Positions 1-10,454 are shown, counted from the stretch's first letter. The stretch: DNA of 64,000 nucleotides from Symsagittifera roscoffensis (GCF_963678635.1 NC_087069.1:32139710-32203709), one strand, 5' to 3'. Notes: generated from the letters alone by a model not told the origin. Made by a program: numbers and translations.

Positions 1-697
1 GGAACAATAAATGATAAACTAACTTTCGACGAATTTTTTGTTTTTCAACACTTGTATATTCTTTTTTCTCGTGTCGAGTTGCGAGTTCTTTTTGAAGAAA
101 AGGTAATCGATTTTAATTGTAAGAACACCAACATTCGTCATCTTCGTTTGCCATCATCATCATTTTCATATCTAGAAAATTCCAAGGATTTTGACTGGAA
201 TACGTGATGAAGGGACTCCTGACTGTAACCTCGGTTACTATGATACATTTGATCTTCTGATTACATATGTAAAAAAAACGAAAAGAAGGACATAAAACGT
301 GAGACTTGTTTCGTAACAGAACCGGATCAGTATGTTTATACAGAAAGAGCAAAATTAGAAGTTGAATTAAAAAATGAAGAACAAGAGAAAAAGCTGACAG
401 ACTGGTCTTATCAATCGAGAGAGGATGGCTTTAAAAAGGAAGGTGTAGAAATTTCATTCCACATACCACTACATGAATGTTAAAGATCTCTGGACGCCAA
501 GAAAAGGCCAACACAAAAAGGCCAACATAGATAACCAATAATCAGTACCAACAAATTCAAGCTTCAACAATACCAGCGACAAGAAAAACTATGACTGTGA
601 GGATTTTGCTACCCTTCTTGGTCGACATCAAGACAAGCCTTTGATCGGATTCAAGAATCCGGAAGGGTCTTGGGAGAGACTAAATACTGAATTTTAA
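1..697 (+). pseudogene. Decayed reading frames of unknown origin
   Basis: Three successive plus-strand frames stay open and look protein-like but are broken from each other: 1-204 (68 codons, ending in ...DFDWNT), 197-292 (GIRDEGTPDCNLGYYDTFDL...) and 277-480 (rich in E and K, ending ...ISFHIPLHEC). A fourth open stretch at 544-696 contains CEDFATLLGRHQDKPL and GFKNPEGSWERL. The overlaps at the frame changes, one of them at a run of eight A, suggest frameshifts in one former coding region rather than separate genes. I do not recognise the protein. It could be a mobile-element remnant, as everything downstream is, or a dead host exon. The left end is cut by the window. Confidence 0.35.
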
Positions 698-952
698 CAA
701 CTTTCAGCTTCCTGGTATGTCCTGAATTGAATTAAATAAGATCAAGTTTGTTTTCAGATAATGAGAAGCTAGGAACTGAGGGAAATGGTTGATCCATCTC
801 CGAGGGATATGATGAATTTCATCTACTGAACAAAAACAATAGTAAAATGATAAATAACTAGTAGCCCTGTTTTCAAGAGTGACCTCGTAGTCTGGGGATA
901 CTGAGACCCAGTCATAAACTCGCTGTTTTTGCATACAACTAAGTTAATTTAC
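698..952. other. No recognisable feature
   Basis: AT-rich sequence without a convincing reading frame. The open minus-strand stretch at 704-934 shows no family motif. The duplicated block starts abruptly at 953. Confidence 0.5.
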
Positions 953-1229
953 GCGGTTTGGCCGAGAGCCCTAAATAGTAATGACTTTGTCGACCCGATG
1001 TTATAGGAACACACAATGAACTTGCTTTGGTAAAGATGTTTAAAAGCATAGTGAAGCTGTCTTTAGACGCTAATGAGTGGTTTCATAAGCTAGCTTAATT
1101 TTCCGAGCGAATGTCACAGAATTTGTACTTCCGAGCGAAGGTCACAGAAAAAAAGTTAATTCAAATATCGAAAAAAAACAAATGGAAACGTTTCTCTGAC
1201 GAAGAAGGTCTACAAAAAATTTAGAGGAA

Positions 1230-1710
1230 CGGAAGTTTTCTTGTTTGTAAATTGTAAAGATCGTAAATTGAACTAGTTTGACAGAGGTCATTGCTAATTT
1301 ATGATGTCTGAGAACTGAAAACGCATTAAATAACTTTTACAATCATGCAAATGCCTTGACAGGCGGGAGAAATTTTATACTTTTATACTTCTATATAAGC
1401 GCAAATGAAGCTGACAAAAGGTGCAAAAATCTGTAATCTGGGTAAAATCAATATCTGTCGAGATTAATGATAGAAACGGGGCAACGCGGGAATCTCATAA
1501 AAACAATTGAACATTGAGAGTAATCAGTTAATTAATAATTTTTTCCTTGGTAAAAGTTTTCAAACTAAAGTCCTGTAATTATCTCATAAGACTGCGAGAT
1601 CAACTTTGAGTATATTTTTGAAAGCATTCATAGATAATTCGAGTATCCAATTTAATTTACACTCAATCCTCGTTCTTTTCCGAGAAAACACGAGTGGGTC
1701 TAATCCTACA
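1230..1710 (+). mobile_element. Ty3/gypsy-type LTR, copy 1
   Basis: The sequence matches the LTRs at 17048-17508 and 18393-18853 over shared landmarks: the block around TTGTAAAGATC, GCTGACAAAAGGTGCAAAAAT, GAAACGGGGCAACGCGGGAA and the final part TCAATCC...TTCCGAGAAA. It ends in CTACA, followed after one base by a primer binding site. The first bases of the LTR (TGTAGGG in the right-hand copies) appear to be lost here, so the left edge is approximate. Confidence 0.75.
1392..1399 (+). promoter_or_regulatory. TATA-like box in the gypsy LTR
   Basis: TATATAAG lies about 320 bp before the LTR end, a reasonable place for the U3 promoter. The same octamer occurs in LTR copy 2 at 5198-5205. It is absent in the right-hand LTRs, where the corresponding stretch is deleted. 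Function is inferred from position and sequence only. Confidence 0.4.
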
Positions 1711-1711
1711 G

Positions 1712-1722
1712 TGGCGACGGAG
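1712..1722 (+). other. Gypsy primer binding site
   Basis: TGGCGACGGAG starts one base after the LTR end, as expected for a tRNA primer binding site. TGGCGAC is the start used by Arg-tRNA-primed mdg1/412-type gypsy elements, which fits the 412-like integrase found downstream. The exact tRNA is not proved. Confidence 0.55.
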
Positions 1723-2228
1723 AAAAATACAAGAATCAGGAAGAACAAGTATTTTTTTTAAAAAAAGATTCAAAACATGTCGGGCATGTCAGGAAAACTA
1801 TAAAAATCATATAAATTATGAAAATCATGTTTACTAGAGAAAACCAGGAAAACTCGACAATAAATCGATCGAGCTTGAATTTTTCTGCTGATTTGCGTTG
1901 TATATTATCAATTAATCTCTTAGAGCAAGAAATAAATGGACTGAATTGAACGGAATGTTGAAGATAATTGAGCTGAAAAACAATCTTTCTGTAATAAAAG
2001 CGGAAAAACTGTAGTAGCAGGGACATAAAACGTTATTTTAAGCTGAAATCAGCGGGTGAGACCTAGAAAAACTCCAACTACAGAGTTAACTTGATATAAT
2101 GTACGGTAGAGTGGGAGTTAGGAATGGCAACGGCAAGTTCGGTTTACAGTATTTTGTTTTTTAACGCATTCACCGGTTCTAACGGTTTCGAAAGCTACTT
2201 AACACACTTTGAGCTAATAGCTGAGTTG
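1723..2228 (+). other. Gypsy 5' leader, copy 1, interrupted by copia
   Basis: Untranslated leader between the gypsy primer binding site and the copia LTR. It has no long frame. The matching stretch in copy 2 is 5529-6029. The last ~75 bases before the copia LTR (2155-2228) differ between the copies: this copy has unrelated sequence where copy 2 has an inverted repeat. Confidence 0.6.
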
Positions 2229-2481
2229 TGTTGAAATACACGTCTGTGATTAGTTAATATTCAGAAGTGGTTTTTTTTAGAACCAAAAGACTCGAAACGA
2301 AATTGTAATTGCTATATTTGAGACAAGAGCGAAACTTTGTTGACTTCCGACCTTTAACTTTATCAATTGACATCAAAAACAATGCGGTTAAACAAGGTTG
2401 TTGATTTTGACTCAAGCCACTTTATTCAAAAATAAATGATACGAATTTTTTTTTTAAACATCCAGACGTACTATTATAAGA
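2229..2481 (+). mobile_element. Copia-type LTR, copy 1 (5')
   Basis: Starts TGTTGAAATACACGTCTGTG and ends ...CGTACTATTATAAGA. It pairs with 6030-6282 and with the 3' LTR at 10455-10707. A copia-type primer binding site follows directly. The end is GA rather than the usual CA in all three copies. Confidence 0.75.
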
Positions 2482-2490
2482 GGTTATGCG
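2482..2490 (+). other. Copia primer binding site, copy 1
   Basis: GGTTATGCG directly after the LTR. Copia of Drosophila is primed by a half-molecule of initiator Met tRNA through GGTTATGGGCCCAG. Here the first seven bases match; copy 2 at 6283 (GGTTATGGGT) matches nine of ten. Confidence 0.55.
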
Positions 2491-2520
2491 TGATTGAAGC
2501 TTCCAAGGATCAAAACCTTG

Positions 2521-3460
2521 ATGGGTTCCGAACAAAAGAAACTGCTCATTTTCAATGGAAAACCCGAAAATTTTCCTGTATGGTGTGAATGACTCCTAGC
2601 CTATATTGAAGATAAAAACCTAAATGTAGAATCTAAAAAGTCAGCGAAGCCAACAGAGATGCTGTTCAGAGGAAGTTGCATCAGGAAATCCTAAAGCACC
2701 TCAGTGATGCTACTTTGCAGATGGTCATTGCTCAGAATAATAGGAGTAGATTCGAAACATAGACATCTTCGCAAAAAATATTTGGGCAGATTCGAACAAG
2801 CCAAATCATTGTTCTTTGGCAAGAGTTTCTAGAACTCAAGAGGAACGGTGAGTCGATGATAGAATTTTTAAGCAAAGTGGACAGCATTGTGTTCAAACTA
2901 CAGTCTGCAGAAGAAAAGATCAGCGACAACCTGAAAATAGCCATAGTTTTTAAAGCACTGCCACAAGAATACGACTCATTCATAGCTGCAATACAGTTCC
3001 AGGAGATATCGTATCTACAATTGAAAGAGCGACTGATTGAATCATCACTTGGGTGAGCTCAAACAAACAAGATACGATTTCTACGTCTATGGCAGCTCCA
3101 GCGATTCGTAAAAGTGGCCGAGGATGATACAATGGATGACCTGGACAAGGAAACAAGAAAACTTTGTACTGTACAAAGAGTGGACGTAATAGTCACACTG
3201 CTGACAGGTGCTATGCAAAGCAGCATGTAAATAAGCCAAATTCGAGCAACCATCAAGGCGGTTTCTCCGGGTTTGCGCTAACTGCAACTTCAAATGTGTC
3301 GATGGATATTGTGATAGACTGTGGATGCACGAACCATATCATTCCAGGCAAAGCAATTTTCAAGACCTTTTCTATGGTGGAAGGGATGGAAGTGCGATGT
3401 TTATTAATAATGGGGATGGGACGCAATAGCGAGTACATGGTGTTGGAGAAGTTTGCCTCC
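2521..3460 (+). pseudogene. gag: Copia gag and protease region, copy 1 (broken)
   Basis: Gag would form the virus-like particle. It begins at ATG 2521 (MGSEQKKLLIFNGKPENFPV) but meets an in-frame stop after ...VWCE and several frameshifts. The copia gag core (UBN2-like) is readable at 2856-3053, with ESMIEFLSKVDSIVFKL, KALPQEYDSF and LQLKERLIE. A zinc-knuckle remnant (SHTADRCYAK) is at about 3200; its second cysteine position is Ser here. The protease active site is at about 3310: IVIDCGCTNH, with Cys in the middle of the usual D-S-G. The element cannot make a working Gag or protease. Copy 2 is at 6322-7260. Confidence 0.8.
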
Positions 3461-4459
3461 CCTTCTAGGATCGTAACAAGGATAAGTACATGTTTAATCT
3501 CCAGCGCGCAAGATATGTGCCGAGCTTTGAAAATCATTTGCTATTGGTTGCACTGCTAGTTAAGCAAGGTACAGTGATTTTCAACCAAAATGGGACAACA
3601 GAATGCTTATTTTACTGAAAGACATGGTCTTTTTTGGTTTCAACATAGTGCAAAAGAGCGAATACGTCGGCATTGTCTATTGCTAGGTGGCAAGCAAAGG
3701 TTTTCATATGCAACTTGTGAAATATTGAAGAAAAATACAAATCAAGCAGTTAGAGGCATTGTTAGTTCCGGTTCATTGGCAATCAATAAGTGTACTACGT
3801 GTTCAGAATGTAAGATATCTATGTCTGACAAAAAAAAAAGTTAGGGAATAGTTAAATTGAACTAGTTCGAAGTGACATTGGTGGAAAATTCCGGGATTCT
3901 TGCATAGAATTAAATATGCAATATCTTTTATTGATAATTTTTGAATACATGCAACGGTATATTTTATGGCCTCTAACGGCGTTTCGTTAGCAAAACAACA
4001 AAATTTTCCTAATACGGTGGTCCAACCATGTAATGAAACTCGATTTACATTCAATCAGATAATTGTGGGGAAAGTATTTTACCTAACTTTCAAAACTTTT
4101 GCAAGAATAACAGCATTGCACAGCACTTTACAAGTCTTTATTCTCCTCAACAAAATAGTATATCCGAGCGCTATTGGCGAACAACTTTTGACAATGCACG
4201 GGTTCTTTTAATAATGTCAAAACTATCAGAATCTTTTTGAGTAAGTGCAGTTGATACCAGTATACACAAAAAATCGTGTTCTAACATCTGCTATTATTGA
4301 TGATAAAACACCCTACGAGATTTTTTTTGAAAAGCAACCCAGTGTTCACCATTTAAAATTTTTTGCTTGCTTATGTATATCAAAAATTGAAACCCAGCAG
4401 CGCAAGTTGCTACCCAAAGGCAGAAAGTCAGTTTTCGCTGGTTATGAGGTTCAAGTCTT
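3461..4459 (+). pseudogene. Copia integrase fragment, copy 1
   Basis: Pieces of copia integrase in several frames. The zinc-binding N-terminal part is at 3590-3815 (HSAKERIRRHCLL, CTTCSEC). The catalytic core around 4045-4200 reads QSDNCGES and SPQQNSISERYWR, keeping the second Asp and the Glu of the D,D-35-E set. The frame then reaches a TGA at 4238 where the family has Trp (ESFW). TPYEIFFEKQPSVHHLKFF at 4307-4363 is a well-known part of the copia integrase C-terminal side. Similarity stops at 4459, so RT and RNase H are missing from this copy. Confidence 0.8.
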
Positions 4460-4766
4460 TTCGGATGTCATTGACAAACTAGACGCCCATTGTGGTTTTT
4501 AAAAATTGCTTTAACTTGCCAAAACTTCTATAACTTTTGCGTATGAGCCCTTGTTTTTTGCAAAATGATTTTTTGGATCGCCACGACATATTACTAAGAA
4601 GTTTGTTATGTAAGGTCGCTCATGTAAAAATGGATGTTAACCCGTTTTTACAAGCAGTTTTCTCGGCAGTCAAAGGTGGCTTGGGCGTTTCTTCCGCTCG
4701 TCTACTAGCTTTACCCGCTTTCTTAGCCTCAATTGTAGGAGCGAAAATGTGTTAGGCAATATTTGC
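4460..4766 (+). pseudogene. Fragment of another LINE: C-terminal part of ORF2
   Basis: The frame 4537-4752 ends in AVFSAVKGGLGVSSARLLAL, followed by PAFLASIVGA. The pattern GGLG-x-x-x-A-x-x-LALPAFLAS is typical of the region after the reverse transcriptase in several non-LTR retrotransposon proteins. It is unlike the LINE family of the array further right (which has GGVGLPRLQL). The following DNA, 4767-~4920, may continue the same protein in another frame (SNDFVDPML) and is shared with 953-~1110, so the left edge of the duplicated block lies within this LINE remnant. Confidence 0.55.
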
Positions 4767-5034
4767 GCGGTTTGGCCGAGAACCCTAAATAGTAATGACT
4801 TTGTCGACCCGATGTTATAGGACCAGACAATGAACTTGCTTTGGTAGAGATGTTTAAAAGCATAGTGAAGCTGTCTTTAGACGCTAATCAGTGGTTTCAT
4901 AAGCTAGCTTAATTTTCCGTCGGTCCCGGTTTGTACTTCCGAGCGAATGTCACAGAAAAAAAATTAATTCAAATATCGAAAAAAAACAAACGGAAACGTT
5001 TGTGACGAAGAAGGTCTACAAAAAGTTTAGAGGA

Positions 5035-5516
5035 ACGGAAGTTTTCTTGTTTGTAAATTGTAAAGATCGTAAATTGAACTAGTTTGACAGAGGTCATTGC
5101 TAATTTATGATGTCTGAGAACTGAAAACGCATTAAATAACTTTTACAATCATGCAAATGCCTTGACAGGCGGGAGAAATTTTATACTCTTATACTTCTAT
5201 ATAAGCGCAAATAAAGCTGACATAAGGTGCGAAAATCTGTAATCTGGGTAAAATCAATATCTGTCCAGATTAATGATAGAAACGGGGCAACGCGGGAATC
5301 TCATAAAAACAATTGAACATTGAGAGTAATCAGTTAGTTAATAGTTTTTTCCTTGGTAAAAGTTTTCAAACTAAAGTCCTGTAATTATCTCATAAGACTG
5401 CGAGATCAACTTTGAGTATACTTTTTAAAACATTCATAGATAATTCGAGTATCCAATTTAATTTACACTCAATCCTCGTTCTTTTCCGAGAAAATATGAG
5501 TGGGGCTAATCCTACA
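5035..5516 (+). mobile_element. Ty3/gypsy-type LTR, copy 2 (5' LTR of nested gypsy)
   Basis: Near copy of 1230-1710 with the same landmarks, a TATA-like box at 5198-5205 and an end in CCTACA. It is the candidate 5' LTR of the gypsy element whose coding remains lie at 10779-14890, with the copia element inserted between leader and gag. Left edge approximate. Confidence 0.7.
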
Positions 5517-5517
5517 G

Positions 5518-5528
5518 TGGCGACGGAG
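5518..5528 (+). other. Gypsy primer binding site, copy 2
   Basis: TGGCGACGGAG, one base after the LTR end, identical to the site at 1712. The leader follows up to the copia insertion at 6030. Confidence 0.55.
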
Positions 5529-5970
5529 AAAAATACAAGAGTCAGGAAGAACAAGTATTTTTTTTTAAAAAGATTCAAAACATGTCGGGCATGTCAGGAA
5601 AACTATAAAAATCATAAAAATTATGAAAATCATGTTTACTAGAGAAAACCAGGAAAACTCGACAATAAATTGATCGAGCTTGAATTTTTCTGCTGATTTG
5701 CGTTGTATATTCTCAATTAATCTCTTAGAGCAAGAAAAAAATGGACTGAATTGAACGGAATGTTGAAGATAATTGAGCTGAAAACAATCTTTTTGTGATA
5801 AAAGCGGATAAACTGTAGTAGCAGGGACATAAAAGGTTATTTTAAGCTGAAATCAGCGGGTAAGACCTAGAAAAACTCCAACTACAGGATTAACTTGATA
5901 TAATGTACGGTAGGGTGGGAGTTAGGAATGGCAACGGCAAGTTTGGTTTACAGTATATTGTTTTTGAAGA

Positions 5971-6077
5971 AAAAAACTACTTCTGAATATTAACTAATCA
6001 CAGACGTGTTTTTCAACACAGCTGAGCTGTGTTGAAATACACGTCTGTGATTAGTTAATATTCAGAAGTGGTTTTTT
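5971..6077. repeat. Inverted repeat at the copia 5' boundary
   Basis: Two ~53-base arms (5971-6023 and 6025-6077) face each other with one base between them. They are complementary with only two or three mismatches. The right arm is the first ~48 bases of the copia LTR plus five bases of flank; the left arm is the same sequence inverted. Copy 1 lacks the left arm. The RNA or single-strand DNA would fold into a long hairpin. Confidence 0.85.
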
Positions 6078-6282
6078 TAGAACCAAAAGACTCTAAACGA
6101 AAATGTAATTGCTATATTCGAGACGAGCGAAACTTTGTTGACTTCTGACTTTTAACTTTATCAATTGACATCAAAAACAATGCGGTTTAACAAGGTTTTG
6201 ATTTTGACTCAAGCCACTTTATCAAAAATAAATGATACGATCTTTTTTTTATTTTAAAACATCCATACGTACTCTTATAAGA
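6030..6282 (+). mobile_element. Copia LTR, copy 2 (5' LTR)
   Basis: TGTTGAAATACACGTCTGTG to TATAAGA, matching 2229-2481 throughout. The primer binding site GGTTATGGGT follows at 6283-6292. Confidence 0.8.
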
Positions 6283-6321
6283 GGTTATGGGTGATTGAAG
6301 CTTCCAAGGATCAAAGTCTTG

Positions 6322-7260
6322 ATGGGTTCCGAACAAAAGAAACTGCTCATTTTCAATGGAAAACCCGAAAATTTTCCTGTATGGTGTGAATGAAGCCTAG
6401 CCTATATTGAAGTTAAAAAGCTAAATCTAGAATCTAAAAACTCAGCTAAGCCAACAGAGATGCTGTTCAGAGGAAGTTGCATCAGGAAATCTTTAAGCAA
6501 CTCAATGATGCTACTTTGCAGAAGATCATTGCTCAGAATAATAGGAGTAGATTCGAAACATAGACATACTCGCAACAAATATTTGGGCAGATTCGAACAA
6601 GCCAAATCATTGTTCTTTGGCAAGAGTTTCTGGAACTCAAGAGGAACGGTGAGTCGATGATAGAATTTTTAAGCAAAATGGATAGCATTGTGTTCAAACT
6701 ACAGTCTGCAGAAGAAAAGATCAGCGACAACCTGAAAATAGCCATAGTTTTTAAAGCACTGCCACAAGAATACGACTCATTCATAGCCGCAATACAGTTC
6801 CAGGATATATCGTATCTACAATTGAAAGAGCGATTGATTGAACCATCACATTGGGTGAGCTCAAACAAACAAGATACGAGTTCTACGTCTATTGCAGCTC
6901 CAGCGATTCGTATAAGTGGCCGAGGATGATACAATGGAGGACCTGGACAAGGAAACAAGAAAACTTTGTACGGTACAAAGTGTGGACGTAACAGTCACAC
7001 TGCTGACAGGTGCTATGCAAAGCAGCATGTAAACAAGCCAAATTCGAGCAACCATCAAGGCGGTTTCTCCGGGTTTGCGCTAACTGCAACTTCAAATGTG
7101 TCGATGGATATTGTGATAGACTGTGGATGCACGAACCACATCATTCCAGGCAAAGCAATTTTCAAGACCTTTTCTATGGTGGAAGGGATGGAAGTGCGAT
7201 GTTTATTAATAATGGGGATGGGACGCAATAGCGAGTACATGGTGTTGAAGAAGTTTGCCT
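6322..7260 (+). pseudogene. gag: Copia gag and protease region, copy 2 (broken)
   Basis: Same layout as copy 1. ATG 6322 opens MGSEQKKLLIFNGKPENFPV, then a TGA after VWCE at the same place as in copy 1. The best open part is 6657-6926 (ESMIEFLSKMDSI context, KALPQEYDSFIAAIQF). The zinc-knuckle remnant reads GTKCGRNSHTADRC: here the second Cys is present and the first is Gly, the reverse of copy 1. The protease motif IDCGCTNH follows at about 7110. Gag would coat the particle and the protease would cut the polyprotein; both are inactive as they stand. Confidence 0.8.
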
Positions 7261-8280
7261 CCCGTTCTAGGATCGTAACAAGGATAAGTACATGTTTAAT
7301 CTCCAGAGCGCAATGTATGTGCCGAGCTTTAAAAATCATTTGCTATCGGTTGCACTGAAAGTTAAGCAAGAAACAGTTATTTTCAACCAAAATCCGCACA
7401 TACGTGTGGGACAACAGAATGCTTATTTTACTGAAAGAGATGGTCTTTTTTGGTTTAAACATAGTGCAAAAGAGCGAATACGTCGGCATTGTCTATTGCT
7501 AAGTGGCAAGCGAAGGCTTTCACATGCAAATTGTGAAATATTGAAGAAAAGTACAAATCAAGCAGTTAGAGTCATTGTTAGTTCCGGTTTATTGGCAGTC
7601 GATAAGTGTACTACGTGTTCAGAATGTTAGACATCCATGTCTGACATATAGAAAAAGTTAGGGAACGCAAAAAATTGGACTAGTTGGAAGTAACATTTGT
7701 GGAAAATTCCGGGATTCTTGCATGGAATTAAATATGCAATATCTTTTATTGATATTTTTTCAATACATGCAACGGTATATTTCATGGCCTCTAACGGCGT
7801 TTCGTTAGCAAAACAACAAAATTTTCCTAATACGGTGGTCCAACCATGCAATGAAACTCAATTTACACTCAATCAGATAATGGTGGGGAAAGTATATTAC
7901 CTAAATTTCAAAATTTTTGCAAGAATAACATCATTGTACAGCAATTTACAAGTCCTTATTGTCCTCAACAAAATAGTATATCCGAGCGCTATTGGCGAAC
8001 AATTTTTGACAATGCACAGGCTCTTTTATTAATGTCAAAACTATCAGAATCTTTTTGAGTAAGTGCAGTTGATACTAGTATACACAAAAAATCCTGTTCT
8101 AACGTCTGCGATTATTGATGATAAAACACCCTACGAAATTTTTTTTGAAAAGCAACCCAGTGTTCACCATTTAAAATTTTTTGCTTGCTTATGTATATCA
8201 AAAATTGAAACCCAGCAGCGCAAGTTGCTACCCAAAGGCAGAAAGTCAGTTTTCGCAGGTTATGAGGTTCAAGTCCTTTT
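7261..8280 (+). pseudogene. Copia integrase, copy 2 (broken)
   Basis: Integrase would insert the cDNA into the genome. 7292-7627 keeps the pre-integrase part (AMYVPSFKNHLLSV) and zinc-binding region (SHANCEIL, CTTCSEC). 7697-7780 has KYAISFIDIFSIHATVYFM. In another frame, about 7858-8055 reads SDNGGES...QQNSISERYWRTIF, keeping the second catalytic Asp and the Glu. A TGA at 8056 replaces Trp of ESFW, as in copy 1, so this stop is older than the duplication. TPYEIFFEKQPSVHHLKFF is at 8126-8182. Confidence 0.85.
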
Positions 8281-8669
8281 TTAATATGATTTTCTGAAAA
8301 ATAAGTTTTATCTCTCTCAAAATGTGCCGTTTCACAAAAAAAAAGTTCCCAGGTCTCGAAAACGGATCAAGGCCTGCTATTGTTTTGATTTTTCCAAGCA
8401 ATGATCCAGTGCGGGCTGTCACAGATTCAATGGGGGTCAATAATGCTCAAATAGGTACAACTGATGCGAATGAAGTGTTGCATACTCTTGAACAACCATT
8501 ATCACCCACAGCGGGAGTTACTTCTACAACTATTGACACTTCTCAAAAAGTATCTCCAGCATCTAGTCCTCATAATAGGCAAATGGAGATTCAAGATACT
8601 CCAATAAACTTAGTTACCCTTAAAAATTACACAACTCCCAATGAATTGGATAAATCTGATGCCATTTAG
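8281..8669 (+). pseudogene. Copia pol linker between integrase and RT
   Basis: An open frame of 115 codons (8322-8666) rich in Ser, Thr and Pro, with no fold-type motif, ending in a TAG after ...NELDKSDA(I). It sits where copia polyproteins have a long disordered linker. The next ~260 bases continue this part in frame after the stop (SSPHTPNAGNLQNTTSPF; RKPAWQYGYDFSTNEN at about 8859). Confidence 0.7.
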
Positions 8670-8927
8670 TCTTCTCCTCACACTCCAAATGCAGGCAATC
8701 TGCAAAATACTACTTCCCCCTTTCCTGACAGTTCAATATATTTTATATCAAAACGTTCTACATCATCTAAATCAAGAGATCAATCTGTGAGAGATGAAGA
8801 AAATTCTACTGCTTTGGAAATTGGCATCCCTACAACTAGTAGGACTAGTCGGATGATTCGAAAACCAGCATGGCAGTACGGTTATGATTTTTCTACTAAT
8901 GAAAACTAAAATTTTACAAGGGGCTGC

Positions 8928-9560
8928 TAGCGTCAATGGCAAAGTTCCACTCAATTATGAGGAAGCCATATTGTCAGCTGATGCTGAAAAATGGCAAGCT
9001 GCAATGAAAAATGTGTTCAGTAGTCTTGTAGAAAACAAAACATGGGATCTTACGGCTTTACCTTCTGGAAAACCATTAACAAAAGGCTAATGGGTTTTTG
9101 AATTAAAGGGTAAAAGCGATGGTTCAATTGAACGGTATAAGGCACATTTTGTGGCTAAGGGATATGGACAAAATTATACTGATACTTTTTCATCTACTCC
9201 TATTATGACAGTTAATCGCTCATTATTTGCCATTGCAGCAAAACATGGTTCAAAATTGCAGCTTTTTTAATTTCTGTTTTAGTGGATTAACTTTTAATTG
9301 AGCGACCTCGCGGATTTGAGTGTGGTGAACGTGATGTATGCAAGCTCAATAAATGTATTTACGGTTTAAACCGAGCAATCCGAGCTTGGAATCAGTTTCT
9401 AACAAAATTGTTAATGGAACTTGGATACTTAAGAAGCTCTGTAGACACTTTTTCATTTTATCATCCTAAGAAAATGAGTTTCATTGCTGTGTATATTGAT
9501 GACCAGATAATTTTTTTGAAGTTGCCGAAATTTCAGTACAAGAGTTGATTGCCAATCTTG
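8928..9560 (+). pseudogene. Copia reverse transcriptase (broken)
   Basis: The RT would copy the element RNA into cDNA. 8928-9087 reads LNYEEAILSADAEKWQAAMK and ends in a TAA where the family has Cys or Tyr before the WVF that follows. 9091-9240 carries WVFELKGKSDGSIERYKAHF and VAKGYGQNYTDTFS. 9296-9526 carries ERPRGFECGERDVCKLNK, IYGLNRAIRAWNQF and the active site AVYIDDQIIF with both Asp residues. Frameshifts fall near 9265 and 9525. Its nearest kin by motif are ordinary animal copia elements. Confidence 0.85.
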
Positions 9561-10446
9561 GTAAGCAGCGGATTCGTATTGAAGATTAGGGCGTTCCCGA
9601 ATTGTTCCCAGGAATAAAAATTCACGTTGGGGAAGAACGTATAAAACTTTCTCAAGAAATATACGTCAAAAGTTTAATCGAAAAAAAGTATATGCAAAAT
9701 TGTAAACTGGTTTATGAACCTGTGGTTACATCTAACAATGCAACTGATGATAAAAGGCGAACAGGTCGTTCCCTTTTTCAATTGTTAGCCGGGGCCTTTT
9801 TGTATTTAGCTGTAACAACTAGGCCGGATGAAGCTTTCGCAGTGAACTTACTTTCTCAAGCGTGCAAAAGTCCAATAGTGCAAGATTTTATTGCAGCAAA
9901 AAGAGTACTACGCTTTTTAAAGGGCACGAAATATTTTCTTACTTATTCACGACATGAAAATGGTCTAGGTATTTTTGCGTACAGTGATGCCGATTGGGTA
10001 AACAACAACAACGGAAAGACCAAAAAATTTGTATCTGGCATGGTTGTTAAAATAAATGAGTCAGACTCAACGGTATTTTGGCGAACTGCTAAACAATGTT
10101 CGGTATCAATATCTACCCTTGAATCGGAATATATGGCTCTATCGGCTTTTGGCTCAAGAAGTTTTGTTCCTGAAACATGTATTTGAGAGTGTTAACTGAA
10201 AACTACTCTCCCTATTTTGTTTAGTGACAACCAAGGAGCAATCTGCGTAGCTCGTAAAACAGCTTCAAAATCGAGAGCCAATCATATTGACATTAAAGTA
10301 CACTTTGTTCGAGAACAAATTCGCTCTGGTACGGTGACGTAAAAATATCTTCCTACTACAATTCTGGTTGCGGGTGTTCTGTCAAAAGGTCTTCCACGTA
10401 TTCGTTTGGCGCAGATATGCAAGCTTCTCTTTGGAATTGCCTTTTG
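9561..10446 (+). pseudogene. Copia RT C-terminus and RNase H
   Basis: The longest open frame of the element (9602-10183) begins MFPGIKIHVG, passes FLYLAVTTRPDEAFAVNLLS, and contains the RNase H motifs AYSDADW and ESEYMAL. RNase H removes the RNA strand during cDNA synthesis. After a frame change, 10198-10445 reads LFSDNQGAICVARKTASKS, NHIDIKVHFVREQI and, past an in-frame TAA, VAGVLSKGLP, the usual copia ending. The stop at 10444-10446 abuts the polypurine tract. Confidence 0.88.
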
Positions 10447-10454
10447 AGGGTGAG
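10446..10454 (+). other. Copia polypurine tract
   Basis: GAGGGTGAG directly before the 3' LTR. It is in the expected place for priming the plus strand and has one pyrimidine. Confidence 0.6.

Larger units (their letters stand above)
953..4459 (+). repeat. Segmental duplication, copy 1 (gypsy LTR + 5' copia)
   Basis: This block is a diverged direct copy of 4767-8280. Matching points include the first shared bases GCGGTTTGGCCGAGA (953 and 4767), the gypsy LTR end (1710 and 5516), the copia gag start (2521 and 6322) and the integrase stretch near 4439 and 8257. The offset is 3801-3818 bp. Similarity ends at 4459, where a fragment of a different LINE takes over. The copia insertion is at the same place in both copies, so the duplication came after that insertion. 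Confidence 0.85.
4767..8280 (+). repeat. Segmental duplication, copy 2
   Basis: Counterpart of 953-4459. This copy continues on the right into the rest of the copia element and then gypsy gag-pol, so it is likely the original locus. It differs from copy 1 by point changes, small indels and an inverted repeat at the copia 5' boundary (5971-6077). Confidence 0.85.

Noticed and set aside
113-352. 79-codon minus-strand open frame
   Set aside because: The plus-strand frames over the same bases look more protein-like; this is their shadow.
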